A stretch of 29,312 bases of DNA, from contig CAYYQW010000048.1 in the NCBI GenBank assembly GCA_964472505.1, forward strand, positions 1 through 29,312, in the 5' to 3' direction. The DNA is from JAYEIA01 sp964472505. Lineage in GTDB: Bacteria; Bacteroidota; Bacteroidia; Bacteroidales; JAADGE01. Positions 8,129 through 15,352 of the stretch are shown in pieces. Below the pieces are notes generated by a model. It saw only the letters and a program-made list of their open reading frames with translations, was not told where the DNA came from and made no database searches. The position numbers and the translations under genes are program-made. Each line of letters begins with the position of its first letter. The first letter of the stretch is position 1.

Positions 8129-9136
8129 TTATTGCTTAGCCTTTGCTTGGGTGTTTTGAACGATATGTGCTTTCTCGGAAGCGATTCCCACAGACGCTAT
8201 ACTGCCGGAATTAAAGGGCAGGTAATCTTGTTCTATGCCGTCGCTGAATATTAGGCCATAATCCGGCATATACGATTCTATTTGCAGGCGTACTGTTTCA
8301 TTGACTATGCCCGCTGTAATGTCGGCTCCGGAATGTTTGCTTTTGAATGGCTCACGTACTACGAATACTAAATGTTCCTGCTCCCACGACATATTGTAAG
8401 GCAGTTCAACTGAGCCGGCTTTGGCCGGGCTTTTAGCTGTATTTTTTTTTGATATTGCCTTAGCGCCGGCGGGTTTGCTGTTAAAAGCTTTCATCATGCC
8501 GTTTGCCATGTTCAGTAAAGAGCTGAGCCAGCCGGTAGCGCCTGCCCCCGTAGAAACAATAATGCCGCTGGAAGATTGTTGCTCTTCACGTTGGTTATAG
8601 TTTATGAGATAACGTGCACTCACATGCGTGCGCGGCCCTATAAATAAATCGTTAAAAGCGGTCAGTCGTTGGCCGTTGTTTAATCGAGCTTCGGCCATTG
8701 TAACGGCTCTTACTTTGTGTTTGTTTTCAAAGGCATTGAGCAATTCAGGCAAAAAATTATATGGGTTGAAAGGTAAAAGCTGCCCGTCGAAACGCTTCGG
8801 ATTCGGGTTTATGGCTATAATGGGGCGATTCTTTACATATTTGGCTGTATTGGCCACCAAACCGTCTTGACCCAATACAATGACGAGGTCTTTGTCGGAA
8901 AAAATATAGTTGGGCAAAAAACTGCGGTCAATTATTTTATATTTTATTGAAGAGGGAATGCTTTTTATTACTGTATCCAATGATTGCTTAAAGCTGTCGT
9001 GGCCTGTTTGGTACTGTTTGAAATCAGCTCCGCTTTGCTCAATATAGAATTGCGACTGAGCTTTGGTATTAAAACGTTCTACCAGTTGTTCCAGCTGAGT
9101 TTTATTTATAACGATTACAATGTGTTCGGCAACCAT
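8129..9136 (-). CDS. Divergent NAD-kinase-fold protein
   Basis: The 335-residue protein shows the outline of the NAD kinase/diacylglycerol kinase fold: DLVIVLGQDGLV (residues 84-95) at the place of the GGDGT motif, then RPIIAINPNPKRFDG, NDLFIGPRTHVSARY in the place of the NE/D region, and GIIVSTGAGATGWLSS matching the family's 'STPTGSTAY' glycine-rich segment. The key GGDG motif reads GQDG, so catalytic activity is uncertain. A lysine- and alanine-rich insert (around KKNTAKSPAKAG) follows the glycine-rich segment. The start is 6 bases downstream of the stop of the SPFH gene, so the two are translationally close and probably act together. It is not expected to be the housekeeping NadK; its substrate is unknown. 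Confidence 0.75.
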   Translation of the reverse strand: MVAEHIVIVINKTQLEQLVERFNTKAQSQFYIEQSGADFKQYQTGHDSFKQSLDTVIKSIPSSIKYKIIDRSFLPNYIFSDKDLVIVLGQDGLVANTAKYVKNRPIIAINPNPKRFDGQLLPFNPYNFLPELLNAFENKHKVRAVTMAEARLNNGQRLTAFNDLFIGPRTHVSARYLINYNQREEQQSSSGIIVSTGAGATGWLSSLLNMANGMMKAFNSKPAGAKAISKKNTAKSPAKAGSVELPYNMSWEQEHLVFVVREPFKSKHSGADITAGIVNETVRLQIESYMPDYGLIFSDGIEQDYLPFNSGSIASVGIASEKAHIVQNTQAKAKQ

Positions 9137-9142
9137 AAGGTG

Positions 9143-10207
9143 TTATTGATATTGTTGGGCTTCAGCTTCCGGCGGGAAAAGGGTTTGTGTGTCCTTGTCG
9201 TTTAGCAAAGCCGATAATAAATCCGGTGTAATATTCAGATTTTGAATTTTCGAAGCGTTTTCTGCTAATTCTCTGAAAGCAAGTGCGATATTATTTTTTG
9301 CATCGGTGTTTTGTCCGGGCATACTTGCCAGTATTTTCCACTCCATTGTTCTGAAGGGTTCAAGTAATTTCTCAATTTCATAAGCTTTAGCGTCGGCTTC
9401 GGCTTTTTTATTTTGAGCTTGTACGGCTACCAATTGTTTGCGCAGCTCTTCCGCTTCAATGCTGCCTTTTGTGTCCATGATACGCAATTTAATACGGTTT
9501 TCCTGCTTTTCTTTTTCTATTTCGGCTTTTTTCTGTTGGATGATTTTTTTCTTTTCTTCTACTGCAATTTCTGTATTGTATTCACTTTCCTTTATTTTTC
9601 GCTCTTGTTCCACGGCAAAATTTCGGCGTTCGTATATGGCACGATCGGCTTCCTTTTGCAATAGCTCAACGGTTTCGGTTTCAAGTGCTTTTCGCATTTC
9701 GGGTGTGGGTTGCACCGCCAATACATCCACGCTCAGCACTTTAAGCCCAAGACTTTTGATGGCATCGGAGTTCCGTAAGCCCTCTTCAATTTTTTCCTCA
9801 AAAGTTTTGGCGCTGCGTATGCTTTCTTTCAACAGCAGTCCCTGAACATATACCGAAGTGGAAGTTTGAGCCTCATTGTTAAGGCGCAATTCAAGTTTCT
9901 CAAAATTATCTTCTTTATATCTTTTTTTTGCGTCAACGGTGAAATCAAGAAGCTCGGCCAACTGCTTAGGGTTTTCTGCCATATAAGTGATTTGCCCTTG
10001 TACGGTAACGGTTTGAAAATCTTTGGTCGTTTGTGTGAAAATAAACTGCAGGTCTCGGCTGCCCAAAGGAACTGCGGTAATAGACGAACGGGGAGAGTAG
10101 TAGAAAAAAGATAAGCCCCTGCCTTCTTTTTTTAATTGGCCGTTTTTAAAATGAGCCACGTATGTCATGGAATCGAATTTGATAAATTTAATTGCCGCCA
10201 TAATCAT
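9143..10207 (-). CDS. SPFH/band-7 domain protein without a transmembrane anchor
   Basis: The 354-residue protein has an N-terminal SPFH domain (about residues 5-180): VPLGSRDLQFIFTQTTKDFQTVTVQGQITY and SLGLKVLSVDVLAVQPTPEMRKALE are typical. It is followed by a long charged helical coiled coil (about 180-290, rich in E, K, Q and A) and a C-terminal helix region ending in QQYQ. Unlike stomatins and flotillins it has no hydrophobic N-terminal segment, so membrane association would need another route. The reading frame offers two methionines, MIM; the third codon may be the real start. It is the first gene of a pair with the NAD-kinase-like gene. Proteins of this fold usually form large oligomeric rings at membranes. 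Confidence 0.85.
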   Translation of the reverse strand: MIMAAIKFIKFDSMTYVAHFKNGQLKKEGRGLSFFYYSPRSSITAVPLGSRDLQFIFTQTTKDFQTVTVQGQITYMAENPKQLAELLDFTVDAKKRYKEDNFEKLELRLNNEAQTSTSVYVQGLLLKESIRSAKTFEEKIEEGLRNSDAIKSLGLKVLSVDVLAVQPTPEMRKALETETVELLQKEADRAIYERRNFAVEQERKIKESEYNTEIAVEEKKKIIQQKKAEIEKEKQENRIKLRIMDTKGSIEAEELRKQLVAVQAQNKKAEADAKAYEIEKLLEPFRTMEWKILASMPGQNTDAKNNIALAFRELAENASKIQNLNITPDLLSALLNDKDTQTLFPPEAEAQQYQ

Positions 10208-10326
10208 ATTTTTAGTTTACATTGTAAATATACAGCTTTTTTGCAGCTCAATGTGTTTTAATCCTGAAATACACTTATTTTTTTGAATTTTTTTTTGATA
10301 TATTGTGTTTAAGAGTTTAAGATACT

Positions 10327-10334
10327 TATATTTG
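10327..10334 (+). promoter_or_regulatory. Candidate distal -7 box upstream of panC
   Basis: The octamer TATATTTG matches TANNTTTG. An ATTG lies at 10302-10305, 21 bases upstream, as a weak -33 element. If used it would give panC a leader of about 130 bases. Confidence 0.35.
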
Positions 10335-10447
10335 TAGTAAGAGCAAAAATGAGCTTAAGTTATTATAGAATATTTTTTCCCGGTGAACCGGTATAATAAA
10401 TCCTTGTAATAAATTATATTATTTAGATGAATTTTTAATTAATGTTG

Positions 10448-10455
10448 TATTTTTG
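10448..10455 (+). promoter_or_regulatory. Candidate proximal -7 box of panC
   Basis: The octamer TATTTTTG matches TANNTTTG and ends 15 bases before the chosen panC ATG, which would give a leader of about 11 bases. The only -33 candidate is TTTA at 10422-10425, so support is moderate. It overlaps the in-frame TTG codon at 10453, which argues against that codon being the start. Confidence 0.5.
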
Positions 10456-10470
10456 CTCAAAAATTCAGGG

Positions 10471-11313
10471 ATGGAAATCATAAAAAGCGTAGATGCCATT
10501 AAGGAAATCATTAGAGAACATAAGAATGATGAAGAAAGCATAGGCTTTGTTCCTACCATGGGTGCATTACATGAAGGCCATATTGCATTGGCAAGGCGTT
10601 CGGTGCAGGAGAATATGGTTACAATTATGAGTATTTTTGTAAATCCTACACAATTTAATGATGCGGATGATCTTAAAAAATATCCGAGAAATTTGGAAGA
10701 AGATGTTCGCTTGTTAAAGTATGAGAAAGTCGATTATGTTTTTGCGCCGGAAACCGAGGATATTTATCCCAAAGAAGATACGCGCACTTTTGATTTCAAA
10801 GGACTTGATACCGTAATGGAAGGCAAATACCGAGAGGGGCATTTTAATGGTGTGGCACAAGTTGTTTCCAAATTATTGGAAATTATTCCGGCCGATCGAG
10901 CTTATTTCGGAACCAAAGACTTTCAACAACTATCCATTGTAAAATATTTAGTGAAAAATTACATGCCCGACATTGAAACAGAAATTGAAGCTTATCCTAC
11001 CGTAAGAGAGAAAGACGGTTTGGCTATGAGTTCAAGAAATAGCTTACTTTCTAAAAGTGAGCGAATGGCAGCTCCCGTAATATATGAGACACTTTCACAT
11101 TACAAAACGAAAGTAAACACACTGGGAGCAGATGAGATTAAAGATGAAGTGGTCAAAAAGATTGACGCACATCCTTTATTAACTGTAGAATATTTTGAAA
11201 TAGTTAATAACGAAAGTTTGCAGCCGGTTAGTGAGATTGTCCCCGGACAAACCACCGGATGCATTGCGGTTTATGCCGGCAAAGTAAGATTAATTGATAA
11301 CATTCCTTTTTGA
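10471..11313 (+). CDS. panC: Pantoate--beta-alanine ligase (pantothenate synthetase)
   Basis: PanC joins pantoate and beta-alanine with ATP to make pantothenate, the CoA precursor, in the cytoplasm. From the ATG at 10471 it is 280 residues, the usual length. The nucleotide-binding motif is PTMGALHEGH (residues 28-37), and FVNPTQFN, DRAYFGTKDFQQ and the SSRNS loop (KMSKS-like) are all present. The frame is open upstream to a TTG at 10453, but MEIIKSVDAI is the family-like start and the TTG falls inside the predicted -7 box. panD follows after 16 bases, so the two form an operon that provides both beta-alanine and its ligation. Confidence 0.97.
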   Translation: MEIIKSVDAIKEIIREHKNDEESIGFVPTMGALHEGHIALARRSVQENMVTIMSIFVNPTQFNDADDLKKYPRNLEEDVRLLKYEKVDYVFAPETEDIYPKEDTRTFDFKGLDTVMEGKYREGHFNGVAQVVSKLLEIIPADRAYFGTKDFQQLSIVKYLVKNYMPDIETEIEAYPTVREKDGLAMSSRNSLLSKSERMAAPVIYETLSHYKTKVNTLGADEIKDEVVKKIDAHPLLTVEYFEIVNNESLQPVSEIVPGQTTGCIAVYAGKVRLIDNIPF

Positions 11314-11329
11314 TATTAAAACTTGAATT

Positions 11330-11683
11330 ATGTTTATCGAAATACTGAAATCCAAAATTCATAAAGTAAGCGTTACCGAAGCGAACCTTCAATATGTGGG
11401 AAGCATAACCATTGATGAAGCATTAATGGAAGCTGCCGATATTATTGAAAATGAAAAAGTACAAATTGTAAATATTAACAACGGAGAGCGCTTGGAAACC
11501 TATGTAATAAAAGGGGAGAGAAACTCCGGAATTATCGGACTGAACGGACCGGCTGCACGCAAAGTGCAAGTGGGTGATGTGGTTATAATAATCTCCTACG
11601 CTTCCGTAGAAAAAAAGGAAGCCGGAGAATATGAGCCCAAACTGGTGTTCCCTGATACAAAATCGAACCGGCTGATTGATTAA
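11330..11683 (+). CDS. panD: Aspartate 1-decarboxylase proenzyme
   Basis: PanD decarboxylates aspartate to beta-alanine, the second substrate of PanC. It is made as an inactive chain that cleaves itself between Gly24 and Ser25, visible in NLQYVGSITID, giving the pyruvoyl group on Ser25. The 117-residue length, the conserved K9, and IIGLNGPAARKVQVGDVVIIISYA are typical. It follows panC by 16 bases. About 100 bases with a palindromic repeat separate it from radA. Confidence 0.97.
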   Translation: MFIEILKSKIHKVSVTEANLQYVGSITIDEALMEAADIIENEKVQIVNINNGERLETYVIKGERNSGIIGLNGPAARKVQVGDVVIIISYASVEKKEAGEYEPKLVFPDTKSNRLID

Positions 11684-11726
11684 TGCCGAATCAGGTCTGT
11701 GAGGCTTGTTTGATAGTTTATATTGA

Positions 11727-11770
11727 GGAGGCTAAGCTTGTCGAAGTCGGCTTCGACAGGCTTAGCCTCC
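11727..11770. repeat. Palindromic repeat, copy C (hairpin between panD and radA)
   Basis: A 20-bp stem (11727-11746 with 11751-11770) has one G-T wobble and a TCGG loop. The arm sequence GGAGGCTAAGCTTGTCGAAG is the same palindrome core as in copies A and B (CGGAGGCTGAGCCTGTCGAAG), but the long flank of those copies is absent. It lies in the 103-base gap before radA and is not followed by a T-tract, so it is a dispersed repeat more than a classical terminator. Confidence 0.8.
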
Positions 11771-11786
11771 ATAAATAACCCTGTCT

Positions 11787-13148
11787 ATGGCTAAAGCAAA
11801 AAAAGTATATATTTGCCAAAACTGCGGTGCACAATCGCCCAAATGGGTAGGTCAATGCAAAGCTTGCGGCGAATGGAATACGCTTGAAGAAGAAGTTTTA
11901 GACAAAAAACCGGCCAACACCGGTTGGCTGCCTCAAAAAACCAAAGCCAAAGCTACTCCGGTCAATGAAATTCGCTACGAAGAAATGCAGCGCATTGACA
12001 CCAATAATAACGAACTTAATCGTGTATTGGGCGGCGGACTGGTCAAAGGATCCGTAGTGCTGATTGGCGGCGAGCCCGGCATCGGGAAATCCACTTTGGC
12101 GCTTCAAATGGCTTTGGATCTGGATGCTTTTAAAATCCTTTATGTCTCCGGTGAAGAGAGTTTGCAGCACATTAAAATGCGTGCTGAGCGAATCGGGCGT
12201 TTAAATTCGAATTGCCTGATTCTGAGTGAGACTTCTTTGGAAGATATTTTTGTGCAATTTGAAAAAATAAATCCGGATATTGTAGTTATTGATTCGGTTC
12301 AAACCATCTCCACGGTTGAATCGGATTCAGTGCCCGGCAGTATTACGCAAGTACGCGAATGTACTCAAAAACTGGTGCAATACGCCAAAGCTTACGCCAA
12401 ACCCATTATTCTTATCGGACATATCAACAAATCGGGGCATTTGGCCGGCCCTAAAGTTTTGGAGCATATTGTTGATACCGTTTTGCAATTTGAAGGCGAC
12501 CGACACCATCTTTACCGTATTTTGCGTTCAAGCAAAAATCGGTTCGGAGCCGTCGGAGAGCCCGGTATCTTTGAAATGGACCATACCGGCTTGCGCGAAG
12601 TGGCCAATCCTTCCGAATTGTTGCTTTCGCATAACGATGATGATACCGGAGGTATTTCCGTGGCAGCCACCATTGAAGGTATTCGCCCGCTAATGACCGA
12701 AATTCAGGCGCTTGTGAGTAATACCGCTTTTAGTACTCCGCAACGCACTTCTACCGGCTTCGATATGCGCCGATTAAATATGCTGTTGGCAGTTATTGAA
12801 AAGCGTGTAGGTTATAAAATTTCCGGTAAAGATGTATTTGTTAATTTAGCCGGCGGTATTCGTATTGACGATCCGGCAGCGGATTTGGCAGTCATCTCGT
12901 CTTTGGTTTCTTCCGGTTTAGATATGAGTATTCCTAAAAATGTGTGTTTTGCCGGTGAAGTAGGGCTCTCAGGTGAAATACGCCCGGTTACACGTATTGC
13001 TCAGCGCATTACTGAAGCCCGTAAATTAGGCTTTGAGAAGATTTATCTTTCCAAATACAATAAGAATTACCCGACTTCCCAGAGCGGGATAGAAATCATA
13101 CAGCTTTCAAAAATTGAACAACTCATTCGTACGCTGTTTCGTAAGTAG
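11787..13148 (+). CDS. radA: DNA repair protein RadA (Sms)
   Basis: RadA is a RecA-related, DnaB-like helicase that promotes branch migration and processes recombination intermediates. The 453-residue protein is full length. It has the N-terminal C4 zinc finger (Cys10, Cys13, Cys24, Cys27), a Walker A GEPGIGKS (95-102), a Walker B-like region with PDIVVIDSVQ, the diagnostic KNRFG motif (SSKNRFGAVGEPG), and a C-terminal Lon-protease-like domain (FVNLAGGIRIDDPAADLA, FAGEVGLSGEIRPV). It is on the same strand as panCD and may be partly co-transcribed with them across the repeat hairpin. Confidence 0.97.
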   Translation: MAKAKKVYICQNCGAQSPKWVGQCKACGEWNTLEEEVLDKKPANTGWLPQKTKAKATPVNEIRYEEMQRIDTNNNELNRVLGGGLVKGSVVLIGGEPGIGKSTLALQMALDLDAFKILYVSGEESLQHIKMRAERIGRLNSNCLILSETSLEDIFVQFEKINPDIVVIDSVQTISTVESDSVPGSITQVRECTQKLVQYAKAYAKPIILIGHINKSGHLAGPKVLEHIVDTVLQFEGDRHHLYRILRSSKNRFGAVGEPGIFEMDHTGLREVANPSELLLSHNDDDTGGISVAATIEGIRPLMTEIQALVSNTAFSTPQRTSTGFDMRRLNMLLAVIEKRVGYKISGKDVFVNLAGGIRIDDPAADLAVISSLVSSGLDMSIPKNVCFAGEVGLSGEIRPVTRIAQRITEARKLGFEKIYLSKYNKNYPTSQSGIEIIQLSKIEQLIRTLFRK

Positions 13149-13179
13149 TCGTAGAGTGGCAGATTGTGTATGCTTGAGC

Positions 13180-13219
13180 TTCTTTCTCAAATTCAGCCAC
13201 AAATGCAATTGAGAAAGAA
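13180..13219. repeat. Inverted repeat downstream of radA
   Basis: A perfect 11-bp stem TTCTTTCTCAA / TTGAGAAAGAA (13180-13190 with 13209-13219) has an 18-base loop. No T-tract follows, so it is at best a weak terminator for radA. The rest of the 13149-13426 gap holds no gene; a C-rich stretch CCCACCCCTAATCCCTCC around 13346-13361 looks like a decayed short repeat. Confidence 0.55.
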
Positions 13220-13426
13220 AATATCAATTAGTAAAATCGGCATTAATTATTCTAAGGCAACTAATCCGTGCAATTATTCCAATTTTTTCTGAACACAAGA
13301 AAAGGTATTCTTGAGCCGGCTTGGGAATTCAGCGGAAACAAACCCACCCCTAATCCCTCCGGTGTTTAATTTAATTGCGGAGAGAGCCCTTAGTTACTAA
13401 ATGTCATACACTGATTAGATAAATTC

Positions 13427-13762
13427 TCAGTAAAACAAATGCTGCTTTGATTTATTTTTCCAACCCGCTTTGTGCTCCATTTCGGTAAAATGTATCTTTA
13501 TGTCGGCTTGATAATCGTAGTCCGTAAAAAATATCCGTTTATCGGCTTGGTAGTCGTAATCGGTAAAATACCATAAGCCCGGCTGCTGGGCTTTGTGCTC
13601 ATAATCTACTTTACATACAATTAGGTCAGCCTGATGCTCGTAGTCGGTTACATATACTTTTACATCGGCTTGGTAATCATAATTAACCGAGAATACTTTT
13701 TGGCTGTATCCGATTTTCGTTATAAAAAAGAGCGCCAAGCAGAGGATAATTATTTTTTTCAT
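13427..13762 (-). CDS. Secreted DUF6150-like repeat protein
   Basis: The 111-residue protein begins with a Sec signal peptide (MKKIIILCLALFFITKIGYSQ, cleavage probably after GYS). The mature part is six tandem units of about 13 residues, each centred on a [TVE]xYxxxAD-like motif: NYDYQAD, DYEHQAD, DYEHKAQ, DYDYQAD, DYDYQAD, EMEHKAG. It ends GWKNKSKQHLFY. This pattern and ending match the small Bacteroidota family I recall as DUF6150, whose function is unknown. The alternating hydrophobic strands between motifs (VKVYV, RIFF, IKIHF) suggest a beta-sheet repeat fold exported to the periplasm or outside. The gene is divergent from the small Cys-rich gene on the other strand. Confidence 0.75.
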   Translation of the reverse strand: MKKIIILCLALFFITKIGYSQKVFSVNYDYQADVKVYVTDYEHQADLIVCKVDYEHKAQQPGLWYFTDYDYQADKRIFFTDYDYQADIKIHFTEMEHKAGWKNKSKQHLFY

Positions 13763-13823
13763 GACAGTATCTGTTTTTTCTAATCCTAACTTAAGTATTT
13801 ATTCTTATATTAGTATAAAATTT

Positions 13824-14063
13824 ATGACAATGGAAGACAAGTTTTGTCCAAAAACACCAACTTGTCCTTTGTTTAAAGGAACGCTTTTGGCAAGCAGTAA
13901 AGCTCAGGAAATATACATGAGTATTTATTGCAAAGCGGGTGAAAGCGGGCGTATGAACTGTAAGCGGTATCAACTTGCAATTCGTGATATTTCGCCGCCA
14001 CCCGACTTAATGCCAAATGACAATCGCTCAGTTGAGCAAATTATTGCAGAAACGGAGTTTTAA
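13824..14063 (+). CDS. Small conserved cysteine-containing protein of unknown function
   Basis: I do not recognise a named family. From the ATG at 13824 the protein has 79 residues (a second ATG at 13830 gives 77). It has four cysteines in two pairs, FCPKTPTCPLF (C-x5-C) and YCKAGESGRMNCKRY (C-x9-C), which could bind a metal or cluster. There is no signal peptide, so it is probably cytoplasmic. The frame is open further upstream to 13761, but that extension would overlap the start of the divergent gene and is polar filler without conserved features. Its stop overlaps the stop of the convergent hydrolase gene. Confidence 0.65.
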   Translation: MTMEDKFCPKTPTCPLFKGTLLASSKAQEIYMSIYCKAGESGRMNCKRYQLAIRDISPPPDLMPNDNRSVEQIIAETEF

Positions 14064-14995
14064 TCCGCTGCTGTTCTGATTTTTTGACCAAAGGCTCTAA
14101 TGGCTTGAAGAGCTGCTTGCTCTTCTTCTATAAAACCGATGTGTCCGGATTTTTCCAGATTCAAAATTTCGCTGTTTTTGGGTAAATGTTCCGCTTTTAA
14201 AACATCCGGCGGTATGAAATTATCATTTAATCCTTGTATAAAAAGAAAAGGCTGACTCATCTCTTTTACGGTCAAAGAATAATCATCACGGTCTCGCATG
14301 CCTCTGAGTGTGGCCTTTATGGTGTTATCTTTGATGCTCAAAGCTGTTTGAATACCTTTTTCAATTTCCGATGAAAATTTCTTTTGGTTATTATCGGCAA
14401 AAACTTTGGGCGTATGGGCTTTACACACGGCTTCTTTTTCGCCTTCGTTTATTTTTTGAATGGTTTCATTACGTGCGTTTTTTTTATCAGCCGAGTCGGC
14501 AAAAGGTACGGAATGAAACAGGCATAATGCACTCAGCTGCTCGGGAAACAAATCGGCAAAAGCGCAGGCTGCGTATCCGCCCATTGAATGCCCTATAATA
14601 AAAGCTTTCGGAATATTTTCTGCCTCTAAAACTTCGGCTGCGGCTTTGGCCATGTATTTGGGTGTGGCCGTTTCTGCCATTAAATCACTTTTCCCGTGCC
14701 CGGGAAGATCAATATTTATCACTTTGAAGTCCTTTGCTAATTTTTCGGCAAAATTCCCCCAGGTATTTTTGTCTTCTAAAAAGCCGTGCAAAAGCACAGC
14801 CGGTATTCCTTCTCCGGTAACGGTATAAGCAATTTTCCCCGATTTATATTCGGCAAATTTTTCGTTTGTCTGCGGCTTGTTTTCCTCTTTACTGGTTTCG
14901 GGTTTAAGCTTCCTCCCGATGGATGATATGCTTTCACTAATTTTGGAAATAATATCATTTTTTTTCGGATGCTTATCGCTTGGTTCTTGCGTCAT
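14060..14995 (-). CDS. Alpha/beta hydrolase-fold protein
   Basis: The 311-residue protein is an alpha/beta hydrolase: VLLHGFLEDKNTW gives the oxyanion-hole region (His70-Gly71), GHSMGG holds the nucleophile Ser137, an acid lies in FIQGLNDNFIPPD and the catalytic His in EKSGHIGF near the C-terminus. A lid-like helical segment lies between. The first 45 residues are a polar extension with an amphipathic stretch (IISKISESISSIGRKL) and no signal peptide. The substrate cannot be told from sequence; esterase, haloperoxidase-like or MenH-like roles are all possible. Its stop codon overlaps that of the convergent small gene by bases. Confidence 0.85.
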   Translation of the reverse strand: MTQEPSDKHPKKNDIISKISESISSIGRKLKPETSKEENKPQTNEKFAEYKSGKIAYTVTGEGIPAVLLHGFLEDKNTWGNFAEKLAKDFKVINIDLPGHGKSDLMAETATPKYMAKAAAEVLEAENIPKAFIIGHSMGGYAACAFADLFPEQLSALCLFHSVPFADSADKKNARNETIQKINEGEKEAVCKAHTPKVFADNNQKKFSSEIEKGIQTALSIKDNTIKATLRGMRDRDDYSLTVKEMSQPFLFIQGLNDNFIPPDVLKAEHLPKNSEILNLEKSGHIGFIEEEQAALQAIRAFGQKIRTAAD

Positions 14996-15073
14996 TCGTG
15001 CTTTATATTTTAATTGTTGGCTTTGCTAAATTACATAATTTTTTGAAATAAGCGGAAATTTCAAATACTTTTT

Positions 15074-15184
15074 TTGAATTAGGCGCATGAGTACTACAAA
15101 CTATTATTTTACATCCAAGCATTTATCACCGGCTTCGACAAGCTCAGCCTACGGAGGTGTTCGGAGGCTGAGCCTGTCGAAGCC
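15074..15184 (+). repeat. Dispersed repeat, copy B, with complete palindrome
   Basis: Bases 15086-15137 match the reverse complement of 61-112 at 51 of 52 positions. The copy continues into a full hairpin: left arm 15131-15153, right arm 15162-15184, 23 bp with two mismatches and the loop GAGGTGTT. The arm core GCTTCGACAAGCTCAGCCT is shared with copies A and C. It lies in the 355-base gap between the hydrolase and aminopeptidase P genes. Confidence 0.85.
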
Positions 15185-15277
15185 GATATACCAAAACCGA
15201 GTGCGATTCAGATTGCCGAGGCGGTCATCACTAAATATATGCGGCACTTGGGACAGAAGAAGTTATAAGTATTAGTT
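15170..15277 (+). pseudogene. Possible C-terminal gene remnant after repeat copy B
   Basis: The frame running out of the repeat reads ADIPKPSAIQIAEAVITK and then YMRHLGQKKL before a TAA. The last 28 codons look like a normal protein tail (balanced, helical composition), unlike the repeat sequence before them. There is no start codon upstream in this frame before a stop at 15080-15082, other than an internal ATG near 15239. It may be the surviving end of a gene broken by the repeat, or chance. The family is not recognised. Confidence 0.25.
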
Positions 15278-15310
15278 ATCCGCCTATTTCAAATATTTTT
15301 TCAGCAATTT

Positions 15311-15352
15311 GCTCTCCGCTAAATATTATTTTGAGCGGCTGAGAGCTTTTTT
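15311..15352 (+). terminator. Hairpin with T-tract at the 3' end of the aminopeptidase P gene
   Basis: GCTCTCCGCT (15311-15320) pairs with AGCGG (15334-15338) and AGAGC (15342-15346) with a three-base bulge, followed by TTTTTT on the plus strand. The T-tract orientation would stop plus-strand transcription coming from the repeat region before it enters the antisense of the convergent gene; on the minus strand it could end the aminopeptidase transcript less efficiently. Confidence 0.6.

Noticed and set aside
9413..9845. Plus-strand frames opposite the SPFH coiled coil
   Set aside because: Phe- and Ser-rich translations are the expected antisense of a Lys/Glu-rich coiled coil; they are shadows.
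10453..10470. TTG at 10453 as the panC start
   Set aside because: It overlaps the predicted -7 box and adds six residues not typical of PanC; the ATG at 10471 fits the family.
13149..13426. A CRISPR-like or IS remnant in the C-rich gap after radA
   Set aside because: There is only one inverted repeat and one C-rich stretch, without direct repeats or coding remains.
15087..15275. A 62-codon plus-strand frame with an ATG within repeat copy B
   Set aside because: It reads through the palindrome in a serine/arginine-rich frame, and another frame gives a more protein-like tail, so it is not supported as a gene.
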